Source of the DNA: Cellulomonas fimi ATCC 484
Lineage (GTDB): Bacteria > Actinomycetota > Actinomycetes > Actinomycetales > Cellulomonadaceae
Assembly (NCBI RefSeq): GCF_000212695.1
Contig: NC_015514.1
Location: forward strand, 3,410,001-3,474,000
Direction of reading: 5' to 3'
Length of the DNA stretch: 64,000 nucleotides
The position numbers and the translations under genes were made by a program. Below the pieces are notes generated by a model. It searched no databases. It had not been told where the DNA came from and saw only the letters and a list, made by a program, of their open reading frames with translations. This document shows positions 28,159 through 37,786 of the stretch, in pieces (position 1 is the first letter of the stretch; the number at the start of each line of letters is the position of its first letter).

Positions 28159-29090
28159 GCCTCCACTGTGCCAGGTCCGCCCGGGACCGGCCCGAGGTGC
28201 TCGGCGATCCGGGCGAACGCCTCGACGTCCAGCCGCTCGCCGCGCGCCTGCGGGTCGACCCCCGCGGCCACGAGCGCAGCCTCCGCGGCCGCCGCCGACC
28301 CGGCGAGCGTCGCGAGCGCGGGCCGCAGCATCTTGCGCCGCTGCGCGAAGGCGGCGTCGACGACCGTGAACACCTGCTCCCGCGTCGCGGTCGTCACGGG
28401 CGGCTCCCGACGGTCCAGCCGGACGAGCGCGGAGTCGACGTTCGGGACCGGCCAGAACACCGAGCGCCCGACGGTCGCGGTGCGGCGCGCGTGCGCGTAC
28501 CACGCCGCCTTCGCCGACGGGACGCCGTACGTGCGGCTGCCCGGGGGTGCGGCGAGCCGGTCCGCGACCTCCGCCTGCACCATGACGAGCGCGCGCTCCA
28601 GGGAGTCGAACCGCTCGAGGAACGTGAGCAGCACCGGGACCGAGACGTTGTAGGGCAGGTTGGCGACGAGCGCGACCGGCGGCGGCCCGGGCAGCTCCTC
28701 GACCTCGAGCGCGTCCCGCAGCACGACCGTGAGCCGGTCGCGGCCGCCCGCGTCGCGCAGCACGACCGGTCCGTCGGGCGGGCCGTCGACGCGCACGAGC
28801 CCCGGGACGTGGGACGCGACCGTCTCGGGCAGGAGCCGGGCGAGCACCGGGTCGATCTCGACGGCGACGACGTCCGCGCCCGCCTCGAGCAGCCCGAGCG
28901 TGAGCGACCCGAGCCCGGGTCCGACCTCGACGACCCGCTCGCCGGCGGCGACGTCGGCCTGCCGGACGATCTTGCGCACCGTCCCGGCGTCGAGCACGAA
29001 GTTCTGCCCGAGCGTCTTGGTGGGCCGGACTCCGGCCCGCTCGGCGAGCGCCCGGATCTCGCCGGCCCCGAGCAACCCGTTCCCCGACAT
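28155..29090 (-). CDS. ksgA: 16S rRNA (adenine1518-N6/adenine1519-N6)-dimethyltransferase
   Basis: Dimethylates two adjacent adenosines in helix 45 of 16S rRNA during 30S maturation. The 311-residue protein has [10 protein letters not shown], the SAM motif [17 protein letters not shown], the catalytic [10 protein letters not shown], and the C-terminal [15 protein letters not shown] 29090 is preceded by TAGGCT with 7 nt spacing. The open frame continues far upstream through low-complexity DNA and should not be taken as coding. Confidence 0.94.
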   Translation of the reverse strand: MSGNGLLGAGEIRALAERAGVRPTKTLGQNFVLDAGTVRKIVRQADVAAGERVVEVGPGLGSLTLGLLEAGADVVAVEIDPVLARLLPETVASHVPGLVRVDGPPDGPVVLRDAGGRDRLTVVLRDALEVEELPGPPPVALVANLPYNVSVPVLLTFLERFDSLERALVMVQAEVADRLAAPPGSRTYGVPSAKAAWYAHARRTATVGRSVFWPVPNVDSALVRLDRREPPVTTATREQVFTVVDAAFAQRRKMLRPALATLAGSAAAAEAALVAAGVDPQARGERLDVEAFARIAEHLGPVPGGPGTVEA

Positions 29091-29097
29091 GCCCCCG

Positions 29098-29103
29098 AGC
29101 CTA
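29098..29103 (-). promoter_or_regulatory. -10 element TAGGCT of ksgA-ispE
   Basis: On the minus strand TAGGCT ends 7 nt before ATG 29090. Confidence 0.55.
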
Positions 29104-29176
29104 GGCGCTCCCCACCCCACCCCGGCCCACACCCACTCGTCCACCCGACTCCACCCCTCCCCGAGTCCCCTCCCCC

Positions 29177-29216
29177 GCGCCCTGCGCCCTGCGCCCTGCG
29201 CCCTGCGCCCTGCGCC
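29177..29216. repeat. GCGCCCT heptamer array
   Basis: Five perfect copies and a partial sixth of a 7-bp unit lie in the 400-bp gap between ksgA and the rpf gene. The gap also holds the 23-bp duplication, the rpf terminator and short GAGCTC-rich inverted repeats at about 29240-29290; no gene was seen in it. Confidence 0.9.
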
Positions 29217-29370
29217 GAGATCGTGACCCCGCGTCGAGATCGCGAGCTCAAGCTCACGAGCTCGGCGCGGAGTCGCGAGGTCGAGCGCGTCGGGCGGGTG
29301 GGGCTGGGAGGGGGCGGGCGGCAGAGGGCGCGGCAGGAGGGGGCGGGTAGGAGGGGGTGGGTGTGGGAGG

Positions 29371-29416
29371 GGATAGGGATGGAGGGTGGGAAGGGATAGG
29401 GATGGAGGGTGGGAAG
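29371..29416. repeat. 23-bp purine-rich tandem duplication
   Basis: Two exact copies of a G-rich unit beginning GGATAGGGATGG, inside a 130-bp stretch with almost no C on the plus strand. G-runs of three to five suggest possible G-quadruplex formation. Confidence 0.85.
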
Positions 29417-29422
29417 GGACGG

Positions 29423-29458
29423 CGACGCCCGCCGGCTCCGGGGAGGCGGCGGGCGTCG
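29423..29458 (-). terminator. Terminator of the first rpf gene
   Basis: CGACGCCCGCCG (29423-29434) pairs perfectly with CGGCGGGCGTCG (29447-29458), 30 nt after the rpf stop codon on the minus strand. Confidence 0.75.
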
Positions 29459-29488
29459 GGCGGTCGGGACGGGGCGTCCCGGGGCGGA

Positions 29489-30739
29489 TCAGGTGAAGAG
29501 GTACTTGCCGCAGTGGGGCCACTGGCCCGCACCCGAGCGGTTGTAGAGCATCTTCGCGCGGGCCGTCTGCTCCTCCGGGCTCGCCTCGGACGGGAGGCCG
29601 GCGCCGCCGACTGCCTGCCACGTGGCGACGGAGAACTGGTAGAGGCCGTGGTACTTGCCCGTGGACGACACGATCGTCGGGTTGCCGCCCGACTCGCACT
29701 TCGCGAGGGCCGCCCAGTTGAGCGAGTCGGCGCTGCCACCCGCGGCGATGGGGCCGGCCGTGCCGGACGACGTCGCGGCGGGCTTCGGCGTGACCGCGGG
29801 ACGCGGCTTCGTGCCGACCTTGACGAGCTCGTCGACGGGGGCCTGGGTGACCTGGTCGGAGACGGTCTCGCGCGCGGTCTCGACGCCGTCGACGGTCGTG
29901 ACCCGCTCGACGAGCGTGCGCACCCCGGGAACGCCCGCGACGGCGACCTTCTTCTGCCCCGTGTAGAGCGTGGCGTCGTCCTGCGTGCTGCTCGCGAACG
30001 CGACCTCGTGCGTCGAGGCCACCTCCTGCACCACGACCCGGTTGACGACGACCTGCACGCGCCCCTCGGGCGACTGGCGCACGGACACGCGGTCCAGGGG
30101 GTTCAGGGTGATGCCGAGCTCGCCGAGGACCTCCGCGACGCGCGCGTCGCCGTCGGGCGTGGCGAGCGTGGCGCCGTCGACGAGGACGTCGGCGGAGCCG
30201 TGCAGCGTGAGGTCGAGCGCGAGCTCGGGGCGGCCGCCGGCGGCGGAGCGGGACGCGACGAGCGCGACGTCGTCCGCGCGGGCGGCGAGGGTGTCGAGCG
30301 CCTCGTCGGCGGTGAGCGCGGTGGTCCACACCGGCTGCTCCTGGCCGTCGAGGGCGACGGTGACCTGGTGCGCGTGCCGGACGACGATCTCGGCGCCCTC
30401 CCGCAGCGTGCCGGTGGGGCTGACGACGTCGCGCTCACCGAGCTGCACGCCGTGGTCCTCCAGCAGGCCGTCGACGGAGCCGGCGAACGTGCTGACCCGG
30501 ACGACCTCGCCGTCGACGTCGAGCGTCACGGACTTGTTCGCGGTCGCGTACGCGGCGGTGCCGCCCGCCACGACGAGCGCGGCGGTCGCGGCGACGAGCG
30601 GGACCAGTCGACGACCGGACCGCAGGCCCTTCGTCGCGGGGGTGGGACCGGTGTCGGTCTCCCGGGGCGTCCCGATGGTGTCGGGGGACGCGGTGCGCGT
30701 GCGCGCGAAGGGGCTGCGGATGCGGGTCGAGAAGGTCAC
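29489..30739 (-). CDS. RpfB-type resuscitation-promoting factor
   Basis: A cell-wall lytic enzyme of RpfB architecture, expected to cleave peptidoglycan outside the cell during regrowth. Order: basic N-terminus, one membrane/signal segment ([16 protein letters not shown]), three DUF348 repeats, a G5 domain ([25 protein letters not shown]), a Pro/Ala linker, and a C-terminal Rpf domain with the catalytic glutamate in [14 protein letters not shown] and [15 protein letters not shown]. Start is uncertain: GTG 30739 has GGAG 4 nt upstream (416 residues) and ATG 30814 is possible (441 residues). Its upstream region carries the same direct repeat as the next rpf-like gene. Confidence 0.88.
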   Translation of the reverse strand: MTFSTRIRSPFARTRTASPDTIGTPRETDTGPTPATKGLRSGRRLVPLVAATAALVVAGGTAAYATANKSVTLDVDGEVVRVSTFAGSVDGLLEDHGVQLGERDVVSPTGTLREGAEIVVRHAHQVTVALDGQEQPVWTTALTADEALDTLAARADDVALVASRSAAGGRPELALDLTLHGSADVLVDGATLATPDGDARVAEVLGELGITLNPLDRVSVRQSPEGRVQVVVNRVVVQEVASTHEVAFASSTQDDATLYTGQKKVAVAGVPGVRTLVERVTTVDGVETARETVSDQVTQAPVDELVKVGTKPRPAVTPKPAATSSGTAGPIAAGGSADSLNWAALAKCESGGNPTIVSSTGKYHGLYQFSVATWQAVGGAGLPSEASPEEQTARAKMLYNRSGAGQWPHCGKYLFT

Positions 30740-30981
30740 GAGGCTCCAGCCGTCGTCGTGCCCGGGCACGGGGTCCAGGTCGTGCCGCGGTGGCACCCGG
30801 CGGGCGTGCGACATGGTGCGTCCGCACGGACGGTCGGCCCTCGAGCCGTCCCCCACCGGTCCCGGATCCCCGATCCGGCCGTCGTGACGGCGTGGAGCCG
30901 TCGTGCTGGTCCCGCTCCGGCACCACGACCGCGGTGCGACGAGCACGATGTGCCCGACAGGGGCAGGACCGACACGCGACC

Positions 30982-30997
30982 GTAACCGAACCGTGAT
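30982..30997 (-). promoter_or_regulatory. MtrA-type direct repeat upstream of rpf gene 1
   Basis: GTAAC at 30982-30986 and GTGAT at 30993-30997 with a 6-nt spacer. On the minus strand the core reads CACGGTTCGGTTACGGTC, nearly the same as before the second rpf-like gene. The remaining 300-bp gap holds no gene. Confidence 0.55.
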
Positions 30998-31121
30998 CGG
31001 TTCACCAAGCCCTGCACGGCCACCCCAGGGGTGAAACGCGTCACGCTTGCGCGACAGACCAGGTCACACCGGCGCACGTCGGGCAGCGGTCACCGACCGC
31101 CCCGCCGTGGCCCGTCCGGGG

Positions 31122-32315
31122 TCAGTACCAGCCCTTGGCCTGGCTGTGCGCCCACGCGCCGCACGGGTCGCCGTAGCGGGCCGCGATGTAGCCCAGGCCC
31201 CACGAGATCTGCGTCGCGGGGTTCGTCTGCCAGTCCGCGCCCGCCGTCGCCATCTTGCTGCCGGGGAGCGCCTGCGGGATCCCGTAGGCGCCCGACGAGC
31301 GGTTCTCGGCGTTGACGCGCCAGCCGCTCTCCTTGTTCCACAGCGACAGGAGGCAGGCGAACTGGTCGTCACCCCAGCCGCGGGCGGCGGCCATCTCCTT
31401 GCCCAGCGCCTGCGCGGTGCCCGGCTCGACGACGACCGTCGACGGGTCCGGCAGCTCCGCGGTGCCCACGTGGACGACCTGCGTGACGGGCGCCGTCGTC
31501 ACGACCGACGCCACCGGCGTGCGGCCCACGACGACGCCGCCGACGACCTGCAGCTCGTACGTGGTCGTGCGGACGCCGGCCTTGCCCTTGGTCTTCACGA
31601 CCTTGTTGCCCTTGACCAGGGTGCCGTCCTCGACCTCCTGCGTCTCGAACGGGACGGCCTCGGTCACGGTCTCGCCGTCCGTCGACGCGCGCGTCACGAG
31701 CACCACGAGCCCGTCGACCGCGTTCGCGTCGAGCGGGACCGACACCTGGTCGCCCTCGTCGAGCACGAGGCCCACGTCGCGCAGCGCGTCGCGCACGGTC
31801 GGGGCGCTGCTCAGGCCGTCGATGACCTGGCCGTCGACGACGAGGTGGATCGTCTTGAGCGTCGAGACGCGCAGCACGTCGGACCGGTCGAGCGCGGCGC
31901 TGCGCGAGGCCGACAGCCGCACGTCGTCACCGCCGCGCAGGCCAAGGCCGTCCACGGCCTCGCCCACGGTGAGCGCGGTACTCCACACCGTCTGCTGCTG
32001 GCCGTCGATCTCGACCTGCAGCTCGCGACCGTGCCGCACGACGATCTGCCCGCCGCGCGCGATGGGCTGGTCGAGCGCCGGGGCGACGAGGTCGCGCTCC
32101 CCGACGGCGACGTCGGCGCCCGCGAGCACCTCGCCGACGGTGCGGCCGAAGCCCGTGACCTCGACGGCGCGGCCGTCGACGTCGAGCGTGACCTCCTTGT
32201 GCAGCACCGCGAAGGCGCTGGTGGCGCCCACCACGAGCGCAAGGACGAGCGAGCGGGCGACGGCGTGCATCGCGCGGGACCGACGGGCGGTCGCAGGGCG
32301 GTCGACGCGTGGCAC
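31122..32315 (-). CDS. DUF348-G5 protein with lytic transglycosylase-like C-terminus
   Basis: A 397-residue exported wall protein similar in layout to RpfB but with a different catalytic end. A signal segment (ARSLVLALVVGATSAFAVL) leads to three DUF348 repeats, then G5 (DGTLVKGNKVVKTKGKAGVRTTTYE). The last 90 residues are SLT-like: FACLLSLWNKESGWRVNAEN, SGAYGIPQALPGSKM and GLGYIAARYGDPCGAW, with the glutamate of NKESGW as the likely acid. GTG 32315 has AAGGA 8 nt upstream. It probably acts with the other rpf gene in wall remodelling. Confidence 0.87.
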   Translation of the reverse strand: MPRVDRPATARRSRAMHAVARSLVLALVVGATSAFAVLHKEVTLDVDGRAVEVTGFGRTVGEVLAGADVAVGERDLVAPALDQPIARGGQIVVRHGRELQVEIDGQQQTVWSTALTVGEAVDGLGLRGGDDVRLSASRSAALDRSDVLRVSTLKTIHLVVDGQVIDGLSSAPTVRDALRDVGLVLDEGDQVSVPLDANAVDGLVVLVTRASTDGETVTEAVPFETQEVEDGTLVKGNKVVKTKGKAGVRTTTYELQVVGGVVVGRTPVASVVTTAPVTQVVHVGTAELPDPSTVVVEPGTAQALGKEMAAARGWGDDQFACLLSLWNKESGWRVNAENRSSGAYGIPQALPGSKMATAGADWQTNPATQISWGLGYIAARYGDPCGAWAHSQAKGWY

Positions 32316-32403
32316 GCAGCAGTCCTTCGGGGGCCGGGAGGGGGCGGCCTGGCCGGTCCGCGAGGGACCGTCCGGGAGCGCCCTGGTGGACGCCCGTCCG
32401 ACC

Positions 32404-32419
32404 GTAACCGATCCGTGAC
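32404..32419 (-). promoter_or_regulatory. MtrA-type direct repeat upstream of rpf-like gene 2
   Basis: GTAAC at 32404-32408 and GTGAC at 32415-32419 with a 6-nt spacer; the minus strand reads GTCAC-GGATCG-GTTAC. It lies about 90 bp before the start codon. Confidence 0.6.
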
Positions 32420-32497
32420 CCGACCCACCACCCGCAGCCGCCCCCCGGACGCCCGGTCGGCCGCGGACACGCCGGGCGCGCGGGGACGAACCGGACG

Positions 32498-33448
32498 TCA
32501 CCAGGGACCGTAGACCCGCTCCGAGGTGGCGGACACGGCCGCGCAGACGTCGGGCAGCGACCGGCCCGTCACCTCGGCGACGGTCTGGACCGTCCCGGGC
32601 AGCAGGTAGGGCGCGTTCGGCCGGCCGCGGAACGGGTGCACCGTGAGGTACGGCGCATCGGTCTCGACCAGCAGCAGCTCGGGCGGCACCTCGCGCAGCG
32701 CGGCCCGCAGCTCGTCGTTCGCGCCGAACGAGACGGGCCCGGCGAACGACAGGAACCACCCGTGGGACACCGCGAGCCGGGCGAGCTCGGCGTCACCCGA
32801 GAAGCAGTGGAACACCGTGCGCTCCGGGGCGCCGTCGGCCAGCAGGACCTCGACGACCTCGGCGTGCGCGTCGCGGTCGTGGATCTGCAGCGCGAGCCCG
32901 AGCTCCTTGGCGAGCGCGACGTGCGCCCGGAACGCGTCCCGCTGCACCTCGCGGCCCCGCGGACCGGCCCGGAAGAAGTCGAGGCCCGTCTCCCCGATCG
33001 CCCGCACGCGCGGCGTCGCGCGCGCCACCGCGGCCACGCGCGCGAGCGCCTCGTCGAGCGGGACGTCCTCGTGCACGAACCGCGGGTCGGGCGTCAGCCC
33101 GTCGGGCGCGACCTCGCGGACGCCCGCGTGCAGCACGGCCTCGTTGGGGTGGATCGCCACCGCCCCGAGCAAGGCGGGGTGCGCCGAGACGACGTCCGCG
33201 GTGAGCACGACCGACTCGTAGTCGCAGCCCACCTGCACCATCCGGTCGACGCCGACCGCCGCCGCGCGCTCCAGGTGCTCGTCGAGCGTCGGGGCCGCCG
33301 CGCCGTCGACCGCGGCCCCGTCGGGCGTCCGCCGCCAGCCGTCGGCCTGCCACCCGAGCACCGACTCGAGGTGCGTGTGGTTGTCGACGACCGGCAGCGG
33401 CAGCGGCTCGGGCGGCGGCGGCCAGCCGCGGTCGCGCGTGCGCGCCAC
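32498..33448 (-). CDS. TatD family metal-dependent hydrolase
   Basis: A 316-residue amidohydrolase-fold nuclease; TatD enzymes degrade DNA or RNA ends with two divalent metals. Metal ligands are visible: DNHTHLES near the N-terminus, the glutamate of GETGLDFFR, IHDRDAH, FHCFSG and ETDAPYL near the C-terminus. GTG 33448 starts one base before the metG stop, so it is translated from the metG mRNA, a conserved actinobacterial pairing upstream of rpf and ksgA. An N-terminal extension compared with E. coli TatD includes about 50 residues around VLGWQADGWRR. Confidence 0.9.
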   Translation of the reverse strand: MARTRDRGWPPPPEPLPLPVVDNHTHLESVLGWQADGWRRTPDGAAVDGAAAPTLDEHLERAAAVGVDRMVQVGCDYESVVLTADVVSAHPALLGAVAIHPNEAVLHAGVREVAPDGLTPDPRFVHEDVPLDEALARVAAVARATPRVRAIGETGLDFFRAGPRGREVQRDAFRAHVALAKELGLALQIHDRDAHAEVVEVLLADGAPERTVFHCFSGDAELARLAVSHGWFLSFAGPVSFGANDELRAALREVPPELLLVETDAPYLTVHPFRGRPNAPYLLPGTVQTVAEVTGRSLPDVCAAVSATSERVYGPW

Positions 33449-33449
33449 G

Positions 33450-35234
33450 TCAGGCCTGCTCGGCGCGGGCGATCTCCTCCTCGACGATCGCGTCGTCGAG
33501 CTTCGTGAAGACCGGCACCGGCTTGGCGACCGACGTGCCCGGCACGAGCGGCACCGACGCCCACCGCGGGGTCGCCGCGTAGTCGCCCGTGATGATCGGG
33601 TACGAGCGCGACGCGTCGTCCAGGTCCTCGACCTCGTCGATCCGCGGCATCGGCGCGAACGTGCCCGTCCCGCCCAGCGTCTCGTGCACCTTCTGCGCGG
33701 CGAACGGCAGGAACGGGGCAAGCATCGTGTTCGCGTCCGCGACGGCCTGCGCCGCGGTGTGCAGCACGGTGCCGAGTCGCTCGCGGTCGCCCGACAGCTT
33801 CCACGGCTCGGTCTCGGACAGGTACCGGTTGGCCTCCTGCACGACGCGCATCGCCTCCCCGATCGCCTGCCGGTTGCGGTGCTCGCCGAGCAGCCGGCCC
33901 ACGGTGTCGAACCCGGCGGCCGTCGTCGCGCGCAGCGCCGCGTCGACGGGCTGGAGCTCGCCCGCCTCGGGGATCGCGCCGAAGTTCTTGTGGATCATGT
34001 TCGCGGTCCGGTTGACGAGGTTGCCCCACCCGGCGACGAGCTCGTCGTTCGTGCGGCGCTTGAACTCCGCCCACGTGAAGTCGGTGTCCTGCGTCTCCGG
34101 GCCCGCGACCGACAGGTAGTACCGCAGCGCGTCCGGCTGGTACCGGGACAGCATGTCGCGCACGAGGATGACGACGCCGCGCGACGTCGAGAACTGCTCG
34201 CCCGCGACGTTGAGGTACTCGCTCGACACGACCTCGGTCGGCAGCTGCAGGTGCCCGTACTCGCCGGGCTCGCCGCCCTTCGACCCGCGGCCGTCGTAGC
34301 CCATGAGCTCGGCGGGCCAGATCTGCGAGTGGAACGTGATGTTGTCCTTGCCCATGAAGTAGTACGACAGGGCCTCGGGGTCGTTCCACCAGCCGCGCCA
34401 CGCCTCGGGGTCACCGGAACGCCGCGCCCACTCGATCGACGCCGACAGGTACCCGATGACCGCGTCGAACCAGACGTACAGGCGCTTGTTCGGGTTCTCC
34501 TGCCACCCCGGCAGCGGCACCGGGATGCCCCAGTCGATGTCGCGCGTCATCGCGCGCGGACGCATGTCGTCGATCAGGTTCAGGCTGAAGTTCAGGACGT
34601 TCGGGCGCCAGCCCTGGCGCGTGCTCAGCCACTGCTCGAGCGCGCGGGCGAACGCGGGCAGGTCGAGGAAGAAGTGCGTCGACTCGACGAACTTCGGGGT
34701 CTCGCCGTTGATGCGGCTCTTCGGGTTGATGAGGTCGATCGCGTCGAGCTGGTTGCCGCAGTTGTCGCACTGGTCGCCGCGCGCGCCGTCGTAGCCGCAG
34801 ATGGGGCACGTGCCCTCGATGTAGCGGTCCGGCAGCGTGCGGCCCGTGCTCGGGCTGATAGCGCCCATCGTCTGCTGCTCGACCATGTAGCCGTTCTTGT
34901 GCACCGTGCGGAACATCTCCTGCACGACCGCGTAGTGGTTGCGCGTCGTCGTGCGCGTGAAGAGGTCGTACGACAGGCCGAGCTGCGTGAGGTCCTCGAC
35001 GATGACGCGGTTGTACCGGTCGGCGAGCGCCTGCGGCGAGACGCCCTCCTTCTCCGCCTGCACGAGGATCGGCGTCCCGTGCTCGTCCGTGCCCGACACC
35101 ATGAGCACGTCGTGGCCCGCCATCCGCATGTAGCGGGAGAAGACGTCCGACGGGACGCCGAAGCCGGCGACGTGACCGATGTGGCGGGGGCCGTTCGCGT
35201 AGGGCCACGCGACGGCCGACAGGATGCGGGACAT
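33450..35234 (-). CDS. metG: Methionyl-tRNA synthetase
   Basis: Charges tRNA-Met for initiation and elongation. The 594-residue class I enzyme has HIGH at 18-21, a zinc knuckle with CPICGYDG and CDNCGNQ, the anticodon-binding helical domain, and FSTSRG in place of the classical KMSKS, as in other actinobacterial MetRS. No C-terminal tRNA-binding extension is present. ATG 35234 is preceded by TAGGAT at 6 nt spacing. It heads the metG-tatD pair. Confidence 0.95.
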   Translation of the reverse strand: MSRILSAVAWPYANGPRHIGHVAGFGVPSDVFSRYMRMAGHDVLMVSGTDEHGTPILVQAEKEGVSPQALADRYNRVIVEDLTQLGLSYDLFTRTTTRNHYAVVQEMFRTVHKNGYMVEQQTMGAISPSTGRTLPDRYIEGTCPICGYDGARGDQCDNCGNQLDAIDLINPKSRINGETPKFVESTHFFLDLPAFARALEQWLSTRQGWRPNVLNFSLNLIDDMRPRAMTRDIDWGIPVPLPGWQENPNKRLYVWFDAVIGYLSASIEWARRSGDPEAWRGWWNDPEALSYYFMGKDNITFHSQIWPAELMGYDGRGSKGGEPGEYGHLQLPTEVVSSEYLNVAGEQFSTSRGVVILVRDMLSRYQPDALRYYLSVAGPETQDTDFTWAEFKRRTNDELVAGWGNLVNRTANMIHKNFGAIPEAGELQPVDAALRATTAAGFDTVGRLLGEHRNRQAIGEAMRVVQEANRYLSETEPWKLSGDRERLGTVLHTAAQAVADANTMLAPFLPFAAQKVHETLGGTGTFAPMPRIDEVEDLDDASRSYPIITGDYAATPRWASVPLVPGTSVAKPVPVFTKLDDAIVEEEIARAEQA

Positions 35235-35240
35235 GCGCCG

Positions 35241-35246
35241 ATCCTA
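35241..35246 (-). promoter_or_regulatory. -10 element TAGGAT of metG
   Basis: TAGGAT on the minus strand ends 6 nt before ATG 35234. Confidence 0.55.
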
Positions 35247-35304
35247 GGTGAGCCGCCCTCGCCGGCACGTCGTCGTCCCGGTGCCGGTCACGGCCCTGTT
35301 CGTG

Positions 35305-36120
35305 TCAGTCGTCGTAGAGCCGGTCGTGCGCCTCCTGGTCCTCGACCGAGACGAACCTGGCCCGGTCGCCGGAGACGTCCCAGCCTCGCTCGTCGGCCCG
35401 GACGGGCGGGATGCGGATCGGCTGCGTGTCGCCGGGGCGGTACGCGGGCGGGCGCTCGGTCGTGCCGCCGGGCACGGGCGGCCAGGGGGTCGCGGGTGCG
35501 GCGACGGGCGGGGGGACCGGGCCGTGCACGGGGGCGGCGACCGGTGCGCCGTAGCCGGGCAGCATCCCGGGGACGGGCAGCCGCGTGCCGGGGGCGGTCG
35601 GCAGGGTCGCGGGCGTGAAGATCGTGGCGCACAGCTCGCGGTACGTCGCGTCCGGCCGTGCGACCCAGTTGATCCGCCGCATCGCCTGGTCCTGCCCGGC
35701 GGACTCCAGCAGGAACTCGCCGTAGCCGAGGATGCGCCCCGGGATCGACCGCGAGTAGCGCATGTCGGTGATCTTGACGAGCGGCATCATCGCGACCTTG
35801 TGCGTGACGAGGCCGTACAGCAGGAGCATGCGCTTGTCCGTCGCGACGAACCACTCGTTGCGCCAGTCGAGCACCTTCCAGCCGAGCCGGACGAGCAGCA
35901 CCGCGAACAGCCACCACAGGTGGTCCGCCGCGTCGCCCGCGACCGCGCCCGCGGCGGGGACGACCACGAACGCGAGCAGCAGGAAGCCCGCGAAGGTCGT
36001 GAGGACCGGCTCGGCGAGCTTGCCCCAGTGCGACCGCGCGCTCAGCACCACGCGCTCCCCCGGCAGCACGTACCGGCGGATGTTGCGGTGCTCGCGGGCG
36101 ACGGCCTCGGGCGTGGTCAT
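35305..36120 (-). CDS. PH domain-containing membrane protein
   Basis: A 271-residue protein with two membrane helices (about 40-85), followed by a bacterial PH (YdbT-like) domain that contains WRNEWFVATDKRMLLLYGLVTHKVAMMPLVKITD and RINWVARPD. A long Pro-rich tail (about 180-245) ends in a conserved-looking acidic segment. Function unknown; such proteins sit in the inner membrane. It lies 13 bp after the small membrane protein gene at 36134 and is probably co-transcribed. Confidence 0.85.
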   Translation of the reverse strand: MTTPEAVAREHRNIRRYVLPGERVVLSARSHWGKLAEPVLTTFAGFLLLAFVVVPAAGAVAGDAADHLWWLFAVLLVRLGWKVLDWRNEWFVATDKRMLLLYGLVTHKVAMMPLVKITDMRYSRSIPGRILGYGEFLLESAGQDQAMRRINWVARPDATYRELCATIFTPATLPTAPGTRLPVPGMLPGYGAPVAAPVHGPVPPPVAAPATPWPPVPGGTTERPPAYRPGDTQPIRIPPVRADERGWDVSGDRARFVSVEDQEAHDRLYDD

Positions 36121-36133
36121 GGCACGCGCGGCG

Positions 36134-36304
36134 TCACTCGGAGGTGAGGCCGTCGAAGAAGCGGCCGAAGCTGGCGAACGCGCCGGTGATCATGTCCCAG
36201 AGCGCACGGACCAGGTCCGCGGCACGGTCGGGGCTCGTCACGATCGCGTAGACGAGGAAGATCGCGACGATCCAGATCAGCGTGGTCTTGAGCTTCGGCG
36301 GCAT
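36134..36304 (-). CDS. Small single-pass membrane protein
   Basis: A 56-residue protein: basic MPPKLK start, one membrane helix (TTLIWIVAIFLVYAIVT), then an amphipathic C-terminal helix with LVRALWDMITGAFASFGRFF. ATG 36304 has GAGGA 4-8 nt upstream; TACCCT near 36372 is a possible -10. It leads the two-gene unit with the PH-domain gene, which suggests they work together at the membrane. No known family was recognised. Confidence 0.75.
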   Translation of the reverse strand: MPPKLKTTLIWIVAIFLVYAIVTSPDRAADLVRALWDMITGAFASFGRFFDGLTSE

Positions 36305-36464
36305 GGGTCCTCGCAGGTGGGGCGTCGGGCGGGGCGGCTCGGACGGCTCGGCACAGGTGCGCGCCACAGGGTACTGACCGGGCATACCGGATCGGTGGAC
36401 CGCCCGCCGCGTGGCGCGAACCGGACGAACCCGGCGGCGTGTCGGCGCGCGGCGCGCCGGGGGG

Positions 36465-37691
36465 TCAGCGGACGACGACGCGCAGCACCCGGTCGTCGCC
36501 GTCGCGCGGGTCGCCGCGCCCGTCCGTGTTGTTCGTCAGCACCCACAGCGACCCGTCGGGCGCCTGCTCGACCGCGCGCAGCCGGCCGTGCTCGCCCGTC
36601 AGCAGCGCCTGCGGGACGCCGACACCCCCGGCCGGACCGGCGCCGCCGGGCGGGGGCAGGAGCGGAACCCGCCACAGGCGCTCGCCCCGCAGGCCCGCGA
36701 GGTAGACGGCCTCGTCGGTGACCGCGAGACCGCTCGGCGACGCGTCCGACGTCGCCCACGTCGCGACCGGGTCCACGAACCCGTCCCCCCCGGCGCCCTC
36801 GACGAGCGGCCACCCGTAGTTGCCACCGGGGACCACGACGTTGAGCTCGTCCCACGTGTCCTGCCCGAACTCGGCGGCGAACAGCCGGCCGTCCGACGAC
36901 CAGCCGAGCCCCTGCACGTTGCGGTGCCCGAGGCTCCACACGGGCGAGGCCGGGTCGGGGTTGCCGGGCGCGGGCGCGCCGTCGGCCGTGACGCGCAGGA
37001 CCTTGCCCGCGAGGCTGCCGCCGTCCTGCGCGGAGGGCCGGTCGCCCGCGTCGCCCGTCGTGACGTACAGGTACCCGTCCGGCCCGACCGCGAGCCGCCC
37101 GCCGTCGTGGTTGCGGGCGCGCGGGATGCCGGTGAGCACCGGGGTCAGCTCGCCCAGCGTGGTCCCGGAGAGCGTGCCGCGCAGCACCCGGTTGTCCTGC
37201 GCCGTCGTGGCGTACAGCGCGAGCTCGGCCCCGTCGGCGGTCGCGTCGAGCACCGTCACGCCGAGCAGACCGCCCTCGCCCCCGGGGGCCACGACGTCCG
37301 TGAGCTGCTGCGCGCCCGGTCCCCCGACGTCGCGCACGGAGCCGTCCGCCCCCACCACGACGACGCGCGCCTCGTCCCGCAGCGTCACGGCCGCGCTGCC
37401 GTCGGGCAGGAAGGCGATCCCCCACGGCACGTCGAGCCCCGTCGCGACGTCGGTCACCTCGACGACCTGCACCGTCGCCGGCCCGGACGGCCCCGGGGGC
37501 GACGACGGCCCACGGTCGGTGGTCGCGGGGGCCGGGACGACGGGCGACCCGACGGACCCGGGACCTCCACCCGTGCACGCCGCGAGCGCGAGGACCGCCG
37601 CGACGGCCAGCGCGCGGGCGACGCCCGACCGGCGCGTCGTGGGGCGCCGCCGTGCGGGCGGGGCGGGCGCCGGGACGGTGCGGGCGGCCAT
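36465..37691 (-). CDS. PQQ-dependent sugar dehydrogenase-like lipoprotein
   Basis: A 408-residue exported beta-propeller of the soluble glucose/sorbosone dehydrogenase family. The lipobox LALAACTG places it on the outer face of the membrane. Family motifs are LDVPWGIAFLPDG, GGEGGLLGVTV, RNHDGGRLAVGPDGYLYVTTGD, LGHRNVQGLGW, GGNYGWP and PSGLAV. PQQ synthesis genes are not in the window, so cofactor and reaction remain open. The start was chosen at ATG 37691; GTG 37706 is possible. Confidence 0.85.
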   Translation of the reverse strand: MAARTVPAPAPPARRRPTTRRSGVARALAVAAVLALAACTGGGPGSVGSPVVPAPATTDRGPSSPPGPSGPATVQVVEVTDVATGLDVPWGIAFLPDGSAAVTLRDEARVVVVGADGSVRDVGGPGAQQLTDVVAPGGEGGLLGVTVLDATADGAELALYATTAQDNRVLRGTLSGTTLGELTPVLTGIPRARNHDGGRLAVGPDGYLYVTTGDAGDRPSAQDGGSLAGKVLRVTADGAPAPGNPDPASPVWSLGHRNVQGLGWSSDGRLFAAEFGQDTWDELNVVVPGGNYGWPLVEGAGGDGFVDPVATWATSDASPSGLAVTDEAVYLAGLRGERLWRVPLLPPPGGAGPAGGVGVPQALLTGEHGRLRAVEQAPDGSLWVLTNNTDGRGDPRDGDDRVLRVVVR

Positions 37692-37786
37692 GCCCCACAC
37701 CAGCACGCACGACGCGCACGCGCCACCCTCGCCGGCCCGTCGTGCGAGGCTGGTGCCAGGACCGCCCCGCCCTCAGGAGGACCACC

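Noticed and set aside
30815..31121. c-di-AMP (ydaO-type) riboswitch upstream of rpf, as in some actinobacteria
   Set aside because: The conserved core and pseudoknot arms could not be found; the region has a direct repeat instead and little stem potential.
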